Assembly (NCBI RefSeq): GCF_030811115.1
Contig: NZ_JAUSQK010000001.1
Span: forward strand, 1,054,001 to 1,118,000
Length of the DNA stretch: 64,000 nucleotides
Source: Olsenella profusa DSM 13989
Lineage (GTDB): Bacteria; Actinomycetota; Coriobacteriia; Coriobacteriales; Atopobiaceae
Direction: 5' to 3'
Part shown: one piece after another, positions 51,966-60,244 of the stretch
Layout of the letters: the number at the start of each line of letters is the position of its first letter
How positions within the stretch are numbered: the stretch's first letter is position 1
Translations under genes and position numbers: made by a program
The notes under the pieces: generated by a model
The model's database searches: none
Told to the model about the DNA's origin: nothing
Seen by the model: only the letters and a program-made list of their open reading frames with translations

Positions 51966-52735
51966 TGGCAGAGCAGCCCGTCGAACCCGTCGTGCGCATC
52001 GAGGGGCTCCGCAAGAGCTTCGGCAGCCACGAGGTGCTCAGGGACATCAACTTCTCGGTCATGCCCGGCGAGGTGGTCACCATCATCGGCGCCTCGGGCT
52101 CCGGCAAGTCCACGCTGCTGCGCTGCATCAACCTACTGGAGACGCCCAACGCCGGGCACGTGTGGTTCCACGGCGAGGACCTTGCCGCCGAGCACGTGAA
52201 CGTCAACAAGCTGCGCGAGAAGATCGGCATGTGCTTCCAGACGTTCAACCTGTTCAACAACATGGACGTGCTCGACAACTGCACGCTCGCACCCGTGACG
52301 CTGGGGAAGCTTCCCAAGGCCGACGCCGAGAGGCTGGCGCTCGAGCGCCTGGATGACGTGGGACTCTCGGACTTCGTCCACGCCATGCCCGCAACGCTCT
52401 CGGGCGGTCAGAAGCAGCGCGTCGCCATCGCCCGCGCGCTCTGCATGAATCCCGACCTCATGCTCTTCGACGAGCCCACGAGCGCCCTCGACCCCGAGAT
52501 CGTGGGGGAGGTGCTCGAGGTCATGCGCGACCTCGCCGCCCATGGCATGACCATGGTGGTGGTGACGCACGAGATGGAGTTCGCAAGGAACGTCTCGGAC
52601 AAGGTGGTGTTCATGGACCAGGGCGTCATCGCCGAGCAGGGCGACCCCAAGGACATGTTCACGCACCCCCAGCTGCCGCGCACGCGCGAGTTCCTGGCGC
52701 GCTACCTGGATGATGCATCCCAGGCCGACGGGTAG
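51965..52735 (+). CDS. Polar amino acid ABC transporter ATP-binding protein
   Basis: The 256-residue ATPase has Walker [11 protein letters not shown]-loop in MCFQTFNLF, the signature [15 protein letters not shown], Walker [15 protein letters not shown] and the switch His in VTHEME. It is a complete GlnQ-type subunit powering the transporter. It is the last gene of the operon; after it the composition changes sharply towards the AT-richer effector-like locus. Confidence 0.94.
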   Translation: MAEQPVEPVVRIEGLRKSFGSHEVLRDINFSVMPGEVVTIIGASGSGKSTLLRCINLLETPNAGHVWFHGEDLAAEHVNVNKLREKIGMCFQTFNLFNNMDVLDNCTLAPVTLGKLPKADAERLALERLDDVGLSDFVHAMPATLSGGQKQRVAIARALCMNPDLMLFDEPTSALDPEIVGEVLEVMRDLAAHGMTMVVVTHEMEFARNVSDKVVFMDQGVIAEQGDPKDMFTHPQLPRTREFLARYLDDASQADG

Positions 52736-52853
52736 CGCCTCGGGCCATCGCGGGGGGGACGGCCGGGCCGCCACGGGCGGGCTCGTGCCTCGCGGACGAG
52801 CTGCCCACGGCGCGATGCGACGATGCCGCCGCACACGCTTGCAAGGCATGCAG

Positions 52854-52882
52854 TTGACAAATTAGTATTGCTTTATTTAAAT
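52854..52882 (+). promoter_or_regulatory. Strong sigma-70-type promoter of the effector-like locus
   Basis: A consensus TTGACA (52854-52859) is separated by 17 bp from TTAAAT (52877-52882) in a very AT-rich stretch, 42-50 bp before the first gene. Such a consensus promoter is rare in this window. The preceding 118 bp hold nothing else. Confidence 0.6.
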
Positions 52883-52923
52883 TTAGATACCTCTTAGAAG
52901 ATGGCGCGAAACGATATGGATGC

Positions 52924-53211
52924 GTGATCCCCATGACCATGATTGAGAGCGGAGAAGCGTCATCAGCCAGCAATGCCTCGGCTCTTAAGCAGGGTCTTGG
53001 TAGCTACTGTGACTTTAAGCTTGACACGTTGCAATTGACCATACCGGTGAGCGGCAGCTCCACGCATGACTCGACAATAGGGGATGGCATAGGTGAGGCC
53101 CTTGATGCCTGGAGGGACCTCATCGAGGCCGACGCCGATTCGATCGTCCTGATTTACGATGCCCTGTCGGCGGCAGATGACGCGATAGCCGCCCAAATGA
53201 GCGAGAGGTAG
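52924..53211 (+). CDS. Small helical protein resembling type VII secretion DUF3130/TIGR04197 partners
   Basis: The 95-residue product is helical and acidic at the C-terminus. The pattern of a Ser/Ala-rich start, TIPVSGSSTHDSTIGDG and a final long helix (LIEADADSIVLIYDALSAADDAIA) resembles the short ESX-like proteins encoded beside LXG effectors (DUF3130, TIGR04197 family), which act as targeting partners for type VII secretion. No WXG motif is present. The start could be GTG 52924 or ATG 52933; neither has a good ribosome site. Family call is from pattern and context and needs a profile search. Confidence 0.5.
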   Translation: MIPMTMIESGEASSASNASALKQGLGSYCDFKLDTLQLTIPVSGSSTHDSTIGDGIGEALDAWRDLIEADADSIVLIYDALSAADDAIAAQMSER

Positions 53212-53219
53212 CTTTGGCC

Positions 53220-53714
53220 ATGGACATCCGTATTGTAAAGAGCAGTGCGGAGCAAGCGCTCAGTGATGAGAACGCGAAGCTTGAGAATCAGATGGATGCC
53301 TGCCAGGCCCAGGTCGAAGCCGTGGGAGACATCTCGCTTGAGAGCATGGAAGGGGCTGCGGCAGAGGCGGCAACCCAGACCATTCACATGCACAAGGCGG
53401 TGGTGGAGTCACACTATTCGCTCTATGAGTCGCTGCGCAGCGCCAACGAAAAGAACAAACGCGCCGTGTCGGGTCTCTACCCGACCGAAGGGGACGTGGT
53501 GGACACGAAGGTCGCCGAACAGCGTCTTCAGGAGGCACAAAGCGAAATCGCTCGTCTACGGCAGGAAGAGCGGAGAGACGTGTCTTTTGCGCGGCAGCAG
53601 AACCAGCAGGCACAGAGAGATGGCGGCAGCGCGGAATCATTGATAGACGTGCAGTCCATCTCAGATGGCTACTCATCACTCATCGCGTCGCAACAGGAGA
53701 CGGCGCAGTATTAG
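53220..53714 (+). pseudogene. LXG-like effector gene, 5' part (broken by tandem duplication)
   Basis: This frame encodes 164 residues of an alpha-helical, coiled-coil-prone region (KVAEQRLQEAQSEIARLRQEE) that would be the N-terminal part of a large protein. It ends in TAG at 53712-53714, precisely at the joint of a 114-bp tandem duplication: copy 1 runs into the start of copy 2 and the joint creates the stop. After copy 2 the frame would continue, but a one-base frameshift follows (CCAAAAGTC, near 53828), where the downstream frame is needed. Two lesions therefore separate this from the 3' part. Helical N-terminus plus adjacent small helical genes suggest an LXG-type secretion domain. ATG 53220 is chosen; TTG 53214 is better spaced from GAGAGG. 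Confidence 0.62.
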
Positions 53715-53827
53715 AACCAGCAGGCACAGAGAGATGGCGGCAGCGCGGAATCATTGATAGACGTGCAGTCCATCTCAGATGGCTACTCATCACTCATCGC
53801 GTCGCAACAGGAGACGGCGCAGTATTA
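53599..53827 (+). repeat. Exact 114-bp tandem duplication inside the effector gene
   Basis: The stretch from 53599 is repeated at 53713 with an offset of exactly 114 bp (38 codons), covering AACCAGCAGGCACAGAG... to ...GACGGCGCAGTATTA. I saw no mismatch between copies, so the event is recent. Its length keeps the frame, but the joint generates TAG. Confidence 0.9.
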
Positions 53828-53842
53828 CCAAAAGTCATCGAC

Positions 53843-55516
53843 TTGGCCAACCAGTATGACTCCGACTCGGCAGGCTTTTATGGGGAGGTTGACTTCAGCC
53901 AACTGCGTGCCGCCACGGCGTCCGTCGTCAGTTATACGACCACAGGCTCATGGGGCGATACCAGTTGGGCAGATACTGCCGACGGTGACTATAACCACTC
54001 GATTGCCGAGTATAAGTGCGAAATGGCACGTCCGTATTTGACGGATGAGGAGCTTGAGGCATACCGACAGGCCTATGAGAACGACGGCCGTCTTACTGCA
54101 GACGAGATCTATAGTGTCGACGAAGATGGGACGGGGCACTTCACGGAGAACCTCTATGCGGCGCTTGCAAAGATTCCTTCCGTCATGGTCTCAGATGCTG
54201 AGGTGGGCGAAGTTGCCAAGGCCTATGAAACAATGTGGGATCAGATGGACACCGATAGCATCGAGAGGTTTCTCGAGCTTTCCTATGTGGCTACAGGTAA
54301 GGAGCAGGATGCCTCCGGCGTCGGCCCCATGCCGGATCCAAATGATCCCACCAAGACCATAAACTCCAACCACATCTATGAGTACGTACCGTCTCCCCTG
54401 CTCTCTCGTGTCGCCGCCGCGGAAAAGGCTGACGCACGGGATTGGAACAACCGGTCGGATACGTATTGGCCGCGTATCGCCGGGTTGAACCTGATCGACT
54501 CTATGAGCCAGAAGAACGAGACGATTCGGGTCCCGGCAGATGACTGTGGGCTCGATAGTGATGGAAATGCATGGTACTCCACGGATGGCGTTGACTTTGC
54601 CCTGACGGTCATCAGAGGAAAGAACTCAGACGGCAGTGATGACAGCGCATTCATGTGCATGCTGGAGTCGAATCCTTCCTTGCACATCGATGACTCATCC
54701 TCCACAGGATCGGTTGGCATAGGGCTTGATGACCCAAGTGGGAGTGCCATGTATGAGACGGACATATACGTGTCTGGCAGTACTCCCGATGTATTGGTAC
54801 TGCTGTCCCATTTGAATAATCCAAAAGCTCACCTGCAGCAGGTCACTGACCCTGCTGAGAGAGTTATGTATGGCGGAGATGGCTTTAGCGTCATGGGATC
54901 TGCAGCCAAGTCTCTGGTAGACAAGGGTGTCGACGTAGCGATTGAAAACCTGCCTGGTGGTGGGACATTGCTGACAATCATGGGTTTCGCCAAACAACTG
55001 TCAGAGAGCTACCAAAATAACCTGTCAGAAGAGCAGAAGCAGACGCTGAGTGAAGAGACGGCAGAGTCAATTCGCACGTCCGGAGCTTCGCCGCTTGAAT
55101 ACATAGGCATTGGCACCTCATACGATGACGTGAATTTCCCTGACTTCAACAGCCCCGATGGGACACGCAGCTATACGCTGGACAGCAATATAAATGTGTA
55201 TGTCACTGACTCGGAGCAGGAGGCTATCCAATCAACGATAGATGCCTATAACCAGTCACATGGTACTTCCTATACCTACGACGACTTCATGAGCGATATG
55301 ACCAACAACTCCATAGACGCACTTGTTGGCCGGGGAGAGGGACAGGATACTACTGCCTTTATTGAGTGGTCAAAGGATGTTGCTGATCTATCATATATAT
55401 CGGATAGCGATGTGTCGAAAAGTGCCAACCCCAGCCAAGTAACCAATTACCAGTATATTTTAGATAAACAGCAAGGTGGGCCCTTGTCTAATAGCGTTAC
55501 GTTCAGCTGGGAATAG
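53843..55516 (+). pseudogene. LXG-like effector gene, 3' part
   Basis: This frame of 558 codons has no start signal of its own (only a TTG) and continues the broken gene: the residues just before (VIDLANQYDSDSAGFYGEVD) join smoothly to the upstream frame if one base is restored. The 557-residue piece contains an early region with a calcium-like acidic stretch (YSVDEDGTGHF), many Asp/Ser-rich segments and no membrane helix. No catalytic family was recognised. The C-terminus ends VTFSWE. AT-richer codon use differs from the flanking transporter and nadE genes. Intact, the full protein would be about 730 residues, a usual size for LXG-type effectors. Confidence 0.55.
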
Positions 55517-55518
55517 CG

Positions 55519-56079
55519 ATGCAACACCATACACATACTCATAGGTTTGTAGCCTTTGCGCTCCTTGTGGCTGCCGTAATAGCTGCTGCATCCGCATATG
55601 GGTTTTACGCATACCATAAGACGCAGGACCAAGGGCGCATAGATGCTGCACGACAGAGAATGGGGGCATTCTCTGAATTCGATGTTGTTACAGTGCGGGT
55701 TAATGCTTGGGGCAACGATGTGCCGGGCATACAGATGACCGATGAGACCCGTGTCTTATTGGGGGAGTTGGCTGCCGCATATAATGCCGACCCATCCACT
55801 TCGCCAAAGGTTGACCCTTCTAAGTTGGAGCGTGCATATTATGAGGACGCGCTAGAGACGTTCGGCGGCGACCCCTCCCGGGACGCCGCCCTCGCCCTGT
55901 GGCTCTGGATGGCGCGGCCGGCCGACCTGGTGTACGCGGGGGACGACCCCGTGGCGGGCGCCCGCGCGGGCGCCGACGCAAACGTGAGTGGGGGCATGAC
56001 GAACTTGCAGTTTTGTAACTCCAGAATGTATGGTAGCAGCCTGGTGGCTAATATGCGCTTCAGGTGGGAGGATCAGTAG
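55519..56079 (+). CDS. Single-pass membrane protein, possible immunity or partner protein
   Basis: The 186-residue protein starts with a His-rich stretch (HHTHTHR), a membrane helix (about 10-30) and an extracytoplasmic domain. No family was recognised. It begins 2 bp after the effector gene stop, a usual position for an immunity protein; that role is inferred. Codons for about residues 113-155 lie in a very GC-rich patch (55857-55990) unlike the rest of the gene, although the frame stays open. The C-terminus ends RWEDQ. Confidence 0.6.
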   Translation: MQHHTHTHRFVAFALLVAAVIAAASAYGFYAYHKTQDQGRIDAARQRMGAFSEFDVVTVRVNAWGNDVPGIQMTDETRVLLGELAAAYNADPSTSPKVDPSKLERAYYEDALETFGGDPSRDAALALWLWMARPADLVYAGDDPVAGARAGADANVSGGMTNLQFCNSRMYGSSLVANMRFRWEDQ

Positions 56080-56080
56080 C

Positions 56081-56503
56081 ATGGAACCTGCGGATGAAGG
56101 CTCCCGCGTCTATGATGCGTTCGCCGCGGAAGCCCGCAGGAGGATCATCCAATCGGAGGATCGTGAGCAGGAGCTGGTCCGCCGTCGCGGTGTGGTGGAG
56201 GACTTCCTGGTCAAGCTCGAATACGAGCAGCGTCGCTCGGCGATGCTGCGTGAGCAGATGATGGCTGAGCTCGGCCCGTACTGTCCCCGCTCCATCTATG
56301 CCCTGGAAGACGAGGCGCGGGTGCATGCGATGCGGGCGCTGGACTCGGCCGCCAACGCATCCTCTGCCCTCGAGGCTGCCCGCAAGAGGGAGGCTGCCCA
56401 CCGCGACGACCTCTACGAGGAGCTTTATCGACGGCAGCGCATCGAGTGGGCGCGGAGGGAGGACGAGAGGCGTTCCTCGCGGGGGACTAGTGCTGGGTTG
56501 TAG
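56081..56503 (+). CDS. Coiled-coil protein, possible DUF3958-like secretion partner
   Basis: The 140-residue product is almost entirely charged helix with many Arg and Glu (RRRIIQSEDREQELVRRR, KREAAHRDDLYEELYRRQR) and no membrane segment. It starts right after the stop of the membrane-protein gene, with GGGAGGATCAG upstream. In LXG-type loci a second small helical partner (DUF3958) accompanies the DUF3130 protein; size and helicity fit, but I saw no diagnostic motif. It closes the four-gene locus. Confidence 0.55.
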   Translation: MEPADEGSRVYDAFAAEARRRIIQSEDREQELVRRRGVVEDFLVKLEYEQRRSAMLREQMMAELGPYCPRSIYALEDEARVHAMRALDSAANASSALEAARKREAAHRDDLYEELYRRQRIEWARREDERRSSRGTSAGL

Positions 56504-56532
56504 CGGAGGAGTTTGTCGTTTGCGCACACAAG

Positions 56533-56708
56533 AGGAACGTTTGGGCCTGAAGTGCGTGGCCATATCGCGCCAAACGCGGCCCGAGTGTATCGTCACGCAC
56601 GATTTTCAAGCAAAAGAAGGGTCACCCCACGGCTGCGGACAGGCCATCGTGGTCCCGTGGGTCCTACGTTGTCGACCAGCATCGCGCACTTCAGGGCCAA
56701 ACGTTCCT
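56533..56708. repeat. 176-bp element with 24-bp terminal inverted repeats (copy C)
   Basis: AGGAACGTTTGGGCCTGAAG... (56533-56556) and its complement at 56685-56708 match at 23 of 24 positions. The inner part of the arm (AAGTGCG) is shared with copies A and B, and the length is similar. It occupies most of the 377-bp gap 56504-56880, which otherwise has no gene. Confidence 0.7.
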
Positions 56709-56880
56709 CCCGTCCCACATTCTGGCTGAGAATCCGCCACGTCGCCGTATGCGCCCTTCGGCAGGAGCCTCCGAACGCCCCCGGCCGTCTCGCGGCGACG
56801 GCTGGGAAATCGCGATACCATGGGTGGGACATGATGGACGGCGTGGCCATGGCCATGTGCGATACCGGCGGGAGAGCCCC

Positions 56881-58821
56881 ATGCAGGACGGATTCATCAA
56901 GGTCGCGGCCCGCTCGCCGCAGGTGCGGGTCGCCGACGTGGATGCCAACGTCGATGCCTGTGTCAGCGAGATCACCGATGCCGTGCGATCCGATGGTGCC
57001 AGGCTCGTGGTCCTGCCCGAGCTCTGTGTGACGGGCTACACCTGCGAGGACCTCTTCTGGCAGGATACGCTGCTCGACGCCGCCGAGCGCGGCCTTGCGG
57101 CAGTGGCCAGGCGCACGGCGTCATGTGATGCGCTGGTGCTGGCGGGCGTCCCCGTGCGCGCGAACGACAAGCTCTACAACTGTGCCGCCGTCCTCGCCCA
57201 CGGTGAGCTCTTGGGGCTGGTCCCCAAGCGCCACATCCCCAACTACAACGAGTTCTATGAGGTGCGCCACTTTGCCGCTGGACCCTGGGATGTGTCGCAC
57301 GTCCGCTTCGCAGGCTGGGAGAACGTGCCCCTTGGCACGGCGCAGCTGTTTGCCTGTGACATCCTTCCCCAGCTCAAGGTAGCCGTCGAGGTCTGTGAGG
57401 ACCTCTGGGTCGCCAGTCCGCCCTCCATCGCCCATGCCCAGGCGGGCGCCACGGTCATCTGCAACCTCTCTGCCTCCAACGCCGTGGTGGGCAAGGCCGA
57501 CTACCGTCGCGACCTCGTGGTGGGCCAGAGCGCCCGCCTGGTCGCCGCCTATGTGTATGCCAGCGCCGGGTGGGGCGAGTCCACGCAGGACCTCGTGTTC
57601 TCCGCGCACGACCTCATCGCCGAGAACGGCGTGCTCCTCGCACAGGCCGACCCCTTCGGTGACGGCCGCGCCACCACCGAGGTGGACGTGACCGCCCTGG
57701 CCGCGGAGCGCCGCCGCCTCTCGACGTTTGGGTGCGCACCCACGGCTCAGGACGCGGACTACGAGGTCACGACCTTCACGCTCGACACGGCGGAGACGCG
57801 CCTCACGCGCCGTGTCGACCCGCATCCCTTCGTGCCTGCCAATCCTGCCCGCCGCGCCGAACGCTGCGAGGACGTGTTCTCCATCCAGGCGTACGGACTG
57901 GCCAAGCGCCTCTCGCACACGCGCTCCGAGTGCGCCGTGGTGGGCGTCTCGGGTGGGCTCGACTCCACGCTGGCGCTGCTTGTGATAGCGCGGGCCTTTG
58001 ACATCCTCGAGCTTGACCGCTCCGGCATCCTGGCCATCACCATGCCGGGCTTTGGCACCACGCGACGCACGCACGCCAACGCGCTTGAGCTCACGGAGGT
58101 GCTGGGGGCCACCCTGCGCGAGGTGCCCATCGCCGACGCCGTGCGCCAGCACTTCGCCGACATCGGCCATGACGAGGACGACCATTCGGTGACCTATGAG
58201 AACGCCCAGGCGCGCGAGCGCACGCAGATCCTCATGGACGTCGCCAACCAGGAGGGCGGGCTCGTGGTGGGCACCGGCGACCTCTCCGAACTGGCGCTGG
58301 GCTGGGCGACCTACAACGCCGACCACATGAGCATGTACGGCGTGAACGCAGGGGTCCCCAAGACGCTCGTGCGCCACCTCGTGCGCTACGTGGCGGACAC
58401 CACCGACTCCGGCGACCTCTCGCGCGTGCTGATGGACGTGCTGGACACGCCCGTCTCGCCGGAGCTGTTGCCCGCCACGGCCAGGGGCGCCATCGCGCAG
58501 CGCACGGAGGACCTCGTGGGTCCCTACGAGCTGCATGACTTCTTCCTCTACCAGGTGCTGCGCCGTGGCTTTGCCCCACGCAAGGTGTACCGTCTTGCCC
58601 GCCATGCGCTGGGGGAGGGGACGGCTGCCGGCTATGCCAATGCCACGATCCTCAAGTGGCTGCGCACGTTCTACCGGCGCCTCTTCTCGCAGCAGTTCAA
58701 GCGCAGCTGCCTGCCGGACGGTCCCAAGGTGGGCTCTGTGGCGGTGAGCCCGCGCGGGGACCTGCGCATGCCGAGCGACGCCTGTGCCAACGCCTGGCTG
58801 CGTGAGCTTGCCGAGCTGTAG
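56881..58821 (+). CDS. nadE: Glutamine-dependent NAD+ synthetase
   Basis: The 646-residue enzyme completes NAD synthesis. The N-terminal nitrilase-like glutaminase (about 1-280) shows its triad: Glu in LPELCVTGY, Lys in VPKRHIPNYNEFYE and Cys in VEVCEDLW. The C-terminal ATP-pyrophosphatase (about 330-640) has SGGLDSTLAL, GFGTTRRTHANA and GTGDLSELALGW. Length is that of the two-domain type. The ATG at 56881 has GGGAGAG upstream; the longer open frame would enter the repeat element. Confidence 0.95.
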   Translation: MQDGFIKVAARSPQVRVADVDANVDACVSEITDAVRSDGARLVVLPELCVTGYTCEDLFWQDTLLDAAERGLAAVARRTASCDALVLAGVPVRANDKLYNCAAVLAHGELLGLVPKRHIPNYNEFYEVRHFAAGPWDVSHVRFAGWENVPLGTAQLFACDILPQLKVAVEVCEDLWVASPPSIAHAQAGATVICNLSASNAVVGKADYRRDLVVGQSARLVAAYVYASAGWGESTQDLVFSAHDLIAENGVLLAQADPFGDGRATTEVDVTALAAERRRLSTFGCAPTAQDADYEVTTFTLDTAETRLTRRVDPHPFVPANPARRAERCEDVFSIQAYGLAKRLSHTRSECAVVGVSGGLDSTLALLVIARAFDILELDRSGILAITMPGFGTTRRTHANALELTEVLGATLREVPIADAVRQHFADIGHDEDDHSVTYENAQARERTQILMDVANQEGGLVVGTGDLSELALGWATYNADHMSMYGVNAGVPKTLVRHLVRYVADTTDSGDLSRVLMDVLDTPVSPELLPATARGAIAQRTEDLVGPYELHDFFLYQVLRRGFAPRKVYRLARHALGEGTAAGYANATILKWLRTFYRRLFSQQFKRSCLPDGPKVGSVAVSPRGDLRMPSDACANAWLRELAEL

Positions 58822-58842
58822 GGCCGCCGCGCCTCCGGCATT

Positions 58843-58881
58843 CTTAATCGAGCTTAACCCAACGCCAATGGTCGCTTAATC
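58843..58881 (+). promoter_or_regulatory. Three CTTAAYC direct repeats upstream of the DUF4342/two-component operon
   Basis: CTTAATC (58843), CTTAACC (58853) and CTTAATC (58875) are spaced 10 and 22 bp apart, that is about one and two helical turns. Such direct repeats are typical OmpR-family binding sites; the operon encodes an OmpR-family regulator. Confidence 0.45.
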
Positions 58882-58946
58882 TACGCCTGCGACTATGGTC
58901 CTAGGCGAAGCGAGAGGCGCTTCCATACCAGGCGAGAGGTACGACC

Positions 58947-59519
58947 ATGAGCAACGCAGATGACACGAGCCTCGAGAAGGTCGAGCTTGTCCGCTCCAAG
59001 ACGGGAGTCAGCTACGAGGATGCCAAGAGGGCCCTCGAGGCGTCGGGCGGCAACGTGCTCGACGCCATCATATGGCTCGAGCACGAGGGGAAGGCACACA
59101 CCGCAACGGCGAGCTACAGCACGGGTGCCACGGATGGTGGCCAGGAGCAGGGCGCCAACTCGCCCGAGATGATCCGTGCACAGCAGGAATACCAAGAGTC
59201 CAGCAGGAAGTCCGACCTATGGGAGACGATCAAGCGCGTTCTGCAGAACGGCATCGACTACAAGTTCGTCGCCATCAGGCACGATGACGACCAGCTCATG
59301 AGGCTGCCGGTGCTCGTGCCCATCGTGGGGATCTTCGTGTGGGGGGCCACCATCTGGCTGCTGATCATTGGGCTCTTCTTTGGCGTGCGCTACCGTATCG
59401 ACAAGCCGGGCGATGCGTCGCACTCGGCAAGCAAGGTGACTGAGGACGTGAACGATGCCATGAGTGGTGCCGCTGACTTTGCTGATACCATCAGGCGGGA
59501 TGTGACCGACAGAAGGTAG
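58947..59519 (+). CDS. DUF4342 domain-containing membrane protein
   Basis: The 190-residue protein has an N-terminal UBA-like helical segment (VELVRSKTGVSYEDAKRALEASGGNVLDAI, typical of DUF4342 proteins), a hydrophilic linker (about 55-90), one membrane helix (about 115-140, VLVPIVGIFVWGATIWLLIIG) and a short polar tail. Function is unknown. It is directly followed by a two-component system on the same transcript, so a role as sensor partner or output is plausible. GAGAGG precedes the ATG. Confidence 0.8.
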   Translation: MSNADDTSLEKVELVRSKTGVSYEDAKRALEASGGNVLDAIIWLEHEGKAHTATASYSTGATDGGQEQGANSPEMIRAQQEYQESSRKSDLWETIKRVLQNGIDYKFVAIRHDDDQLMRLPVLVPIVGIFVWGATIWLLIIGLFFGVRYRIDKPGDASHSASKVTEDVNDAMSGAADFADTIRRDVTDRR

Positions 59520-59542
59520 GCATGTGCGGAGGGAGGCTGCCC

Positions 59543-60244
59543 GTGACGAGGGTTCTCATCGTCGAGGACGAGGAGAGGATCGCGCGCTTCCTCGAGCTCG
59601 AGCTCTCGCATGAGGGCTACGAGGTGACCAAGCTTGCCGACGGTCGCGCGGCGGTCGAGGCGGCGCTTGCCCAGGACTTCGACCTCATCCTGCTCGACGT
59701 GATGCTCCCCGGCCTCAACGGCCTGGAGGTCCTGCGGCGCATCCGCAGGACGCGAGACACGCCGACCATCATGCTCACGGCCCGCGATGCCGTGATGGAC
59801 AAGGTGGCGGGCCTCGATGCGGGGGCTGACGACTACGTGACCAAGCCCTTTGCCATCGAGGAGCTGATGGCCCGCATCCGCGTCGCCCTCAAGCGACACG
59901 AGCCCACGGGGCCTGCGGCCGGCACGACGGGTGCCGAGGCGGGCGCGCATCTCGCGAGCGGGGGCGTGTGCCTTGACCTGGAGGCCCATGAGCTCACGGT
60001 CCGGGGCCGGGAGGTCGAGCTCACCAACAGCGAGTTCGAGGTGCTGCGTGTGCTGCTCGAGCATGCGGGCGTGGTCATGGCGCGCGAGCGCATCGCGTCC
60101 GAGGCCCTGGGCTACGAGCTCATGGGCGAGACGAACAACGTGGATGTGCATGTGGCGCATCTGCGCAGGAAGATAGATGGCATGCTCGGACGGCAGCTCA
60201 TCTCGACCGTCAGAGGGGTCGGCTATGTCATCCGCGAGGGATAG
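59543..60244 (+). CDS. OmpR-family response regulator
   Basis: The 233-residue regulator has a receiver domain (VEDEERIARFLEL acidic pocket, phosphoacceptor Asp in LILLDVMLPG at about residue 51, switch Thr in IMLTARD and Lys in DYVTKPF) and a winged-helix DNA-binding domain (about 135-230, LTNSEFEVLRVLLEH, NNVDVHVAHLRRKID). The start is GTG 59543, supported by GGAGGGAGG; an upstream ATG at 59522 is less likely. It overlaps the kinase gene by 20 bp. Confidence 0.93.
   Translation: MTRVLIVEDEERIARFLELELSHEGYEVTKLADGRAAVEAALAQDFDLILLDVMLPGLNGLEVLRRIRRTRDTPTIMLTARDAVMDKVAGLDAGADDYVTKPFAIEELMARIRVALKRHEPTGPAAGTTGAEAGAHLASGGVCLDLEAHELTVRGREVELTNSEFEVLRVLLEHAGVVMARERIASEALGYELMGETNNVDVHVAHLRRKIDGMLGRQLISTVRGVGYVIREG

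Noticed and set aside
53826-53836. Programmed -1 frameshift at CCAAAAG
   Set aside because: The heptamer does not fit the canonical slippery pattern and the upstream tandem duplication already introduces a stop, so mutation is the simpler explanation.
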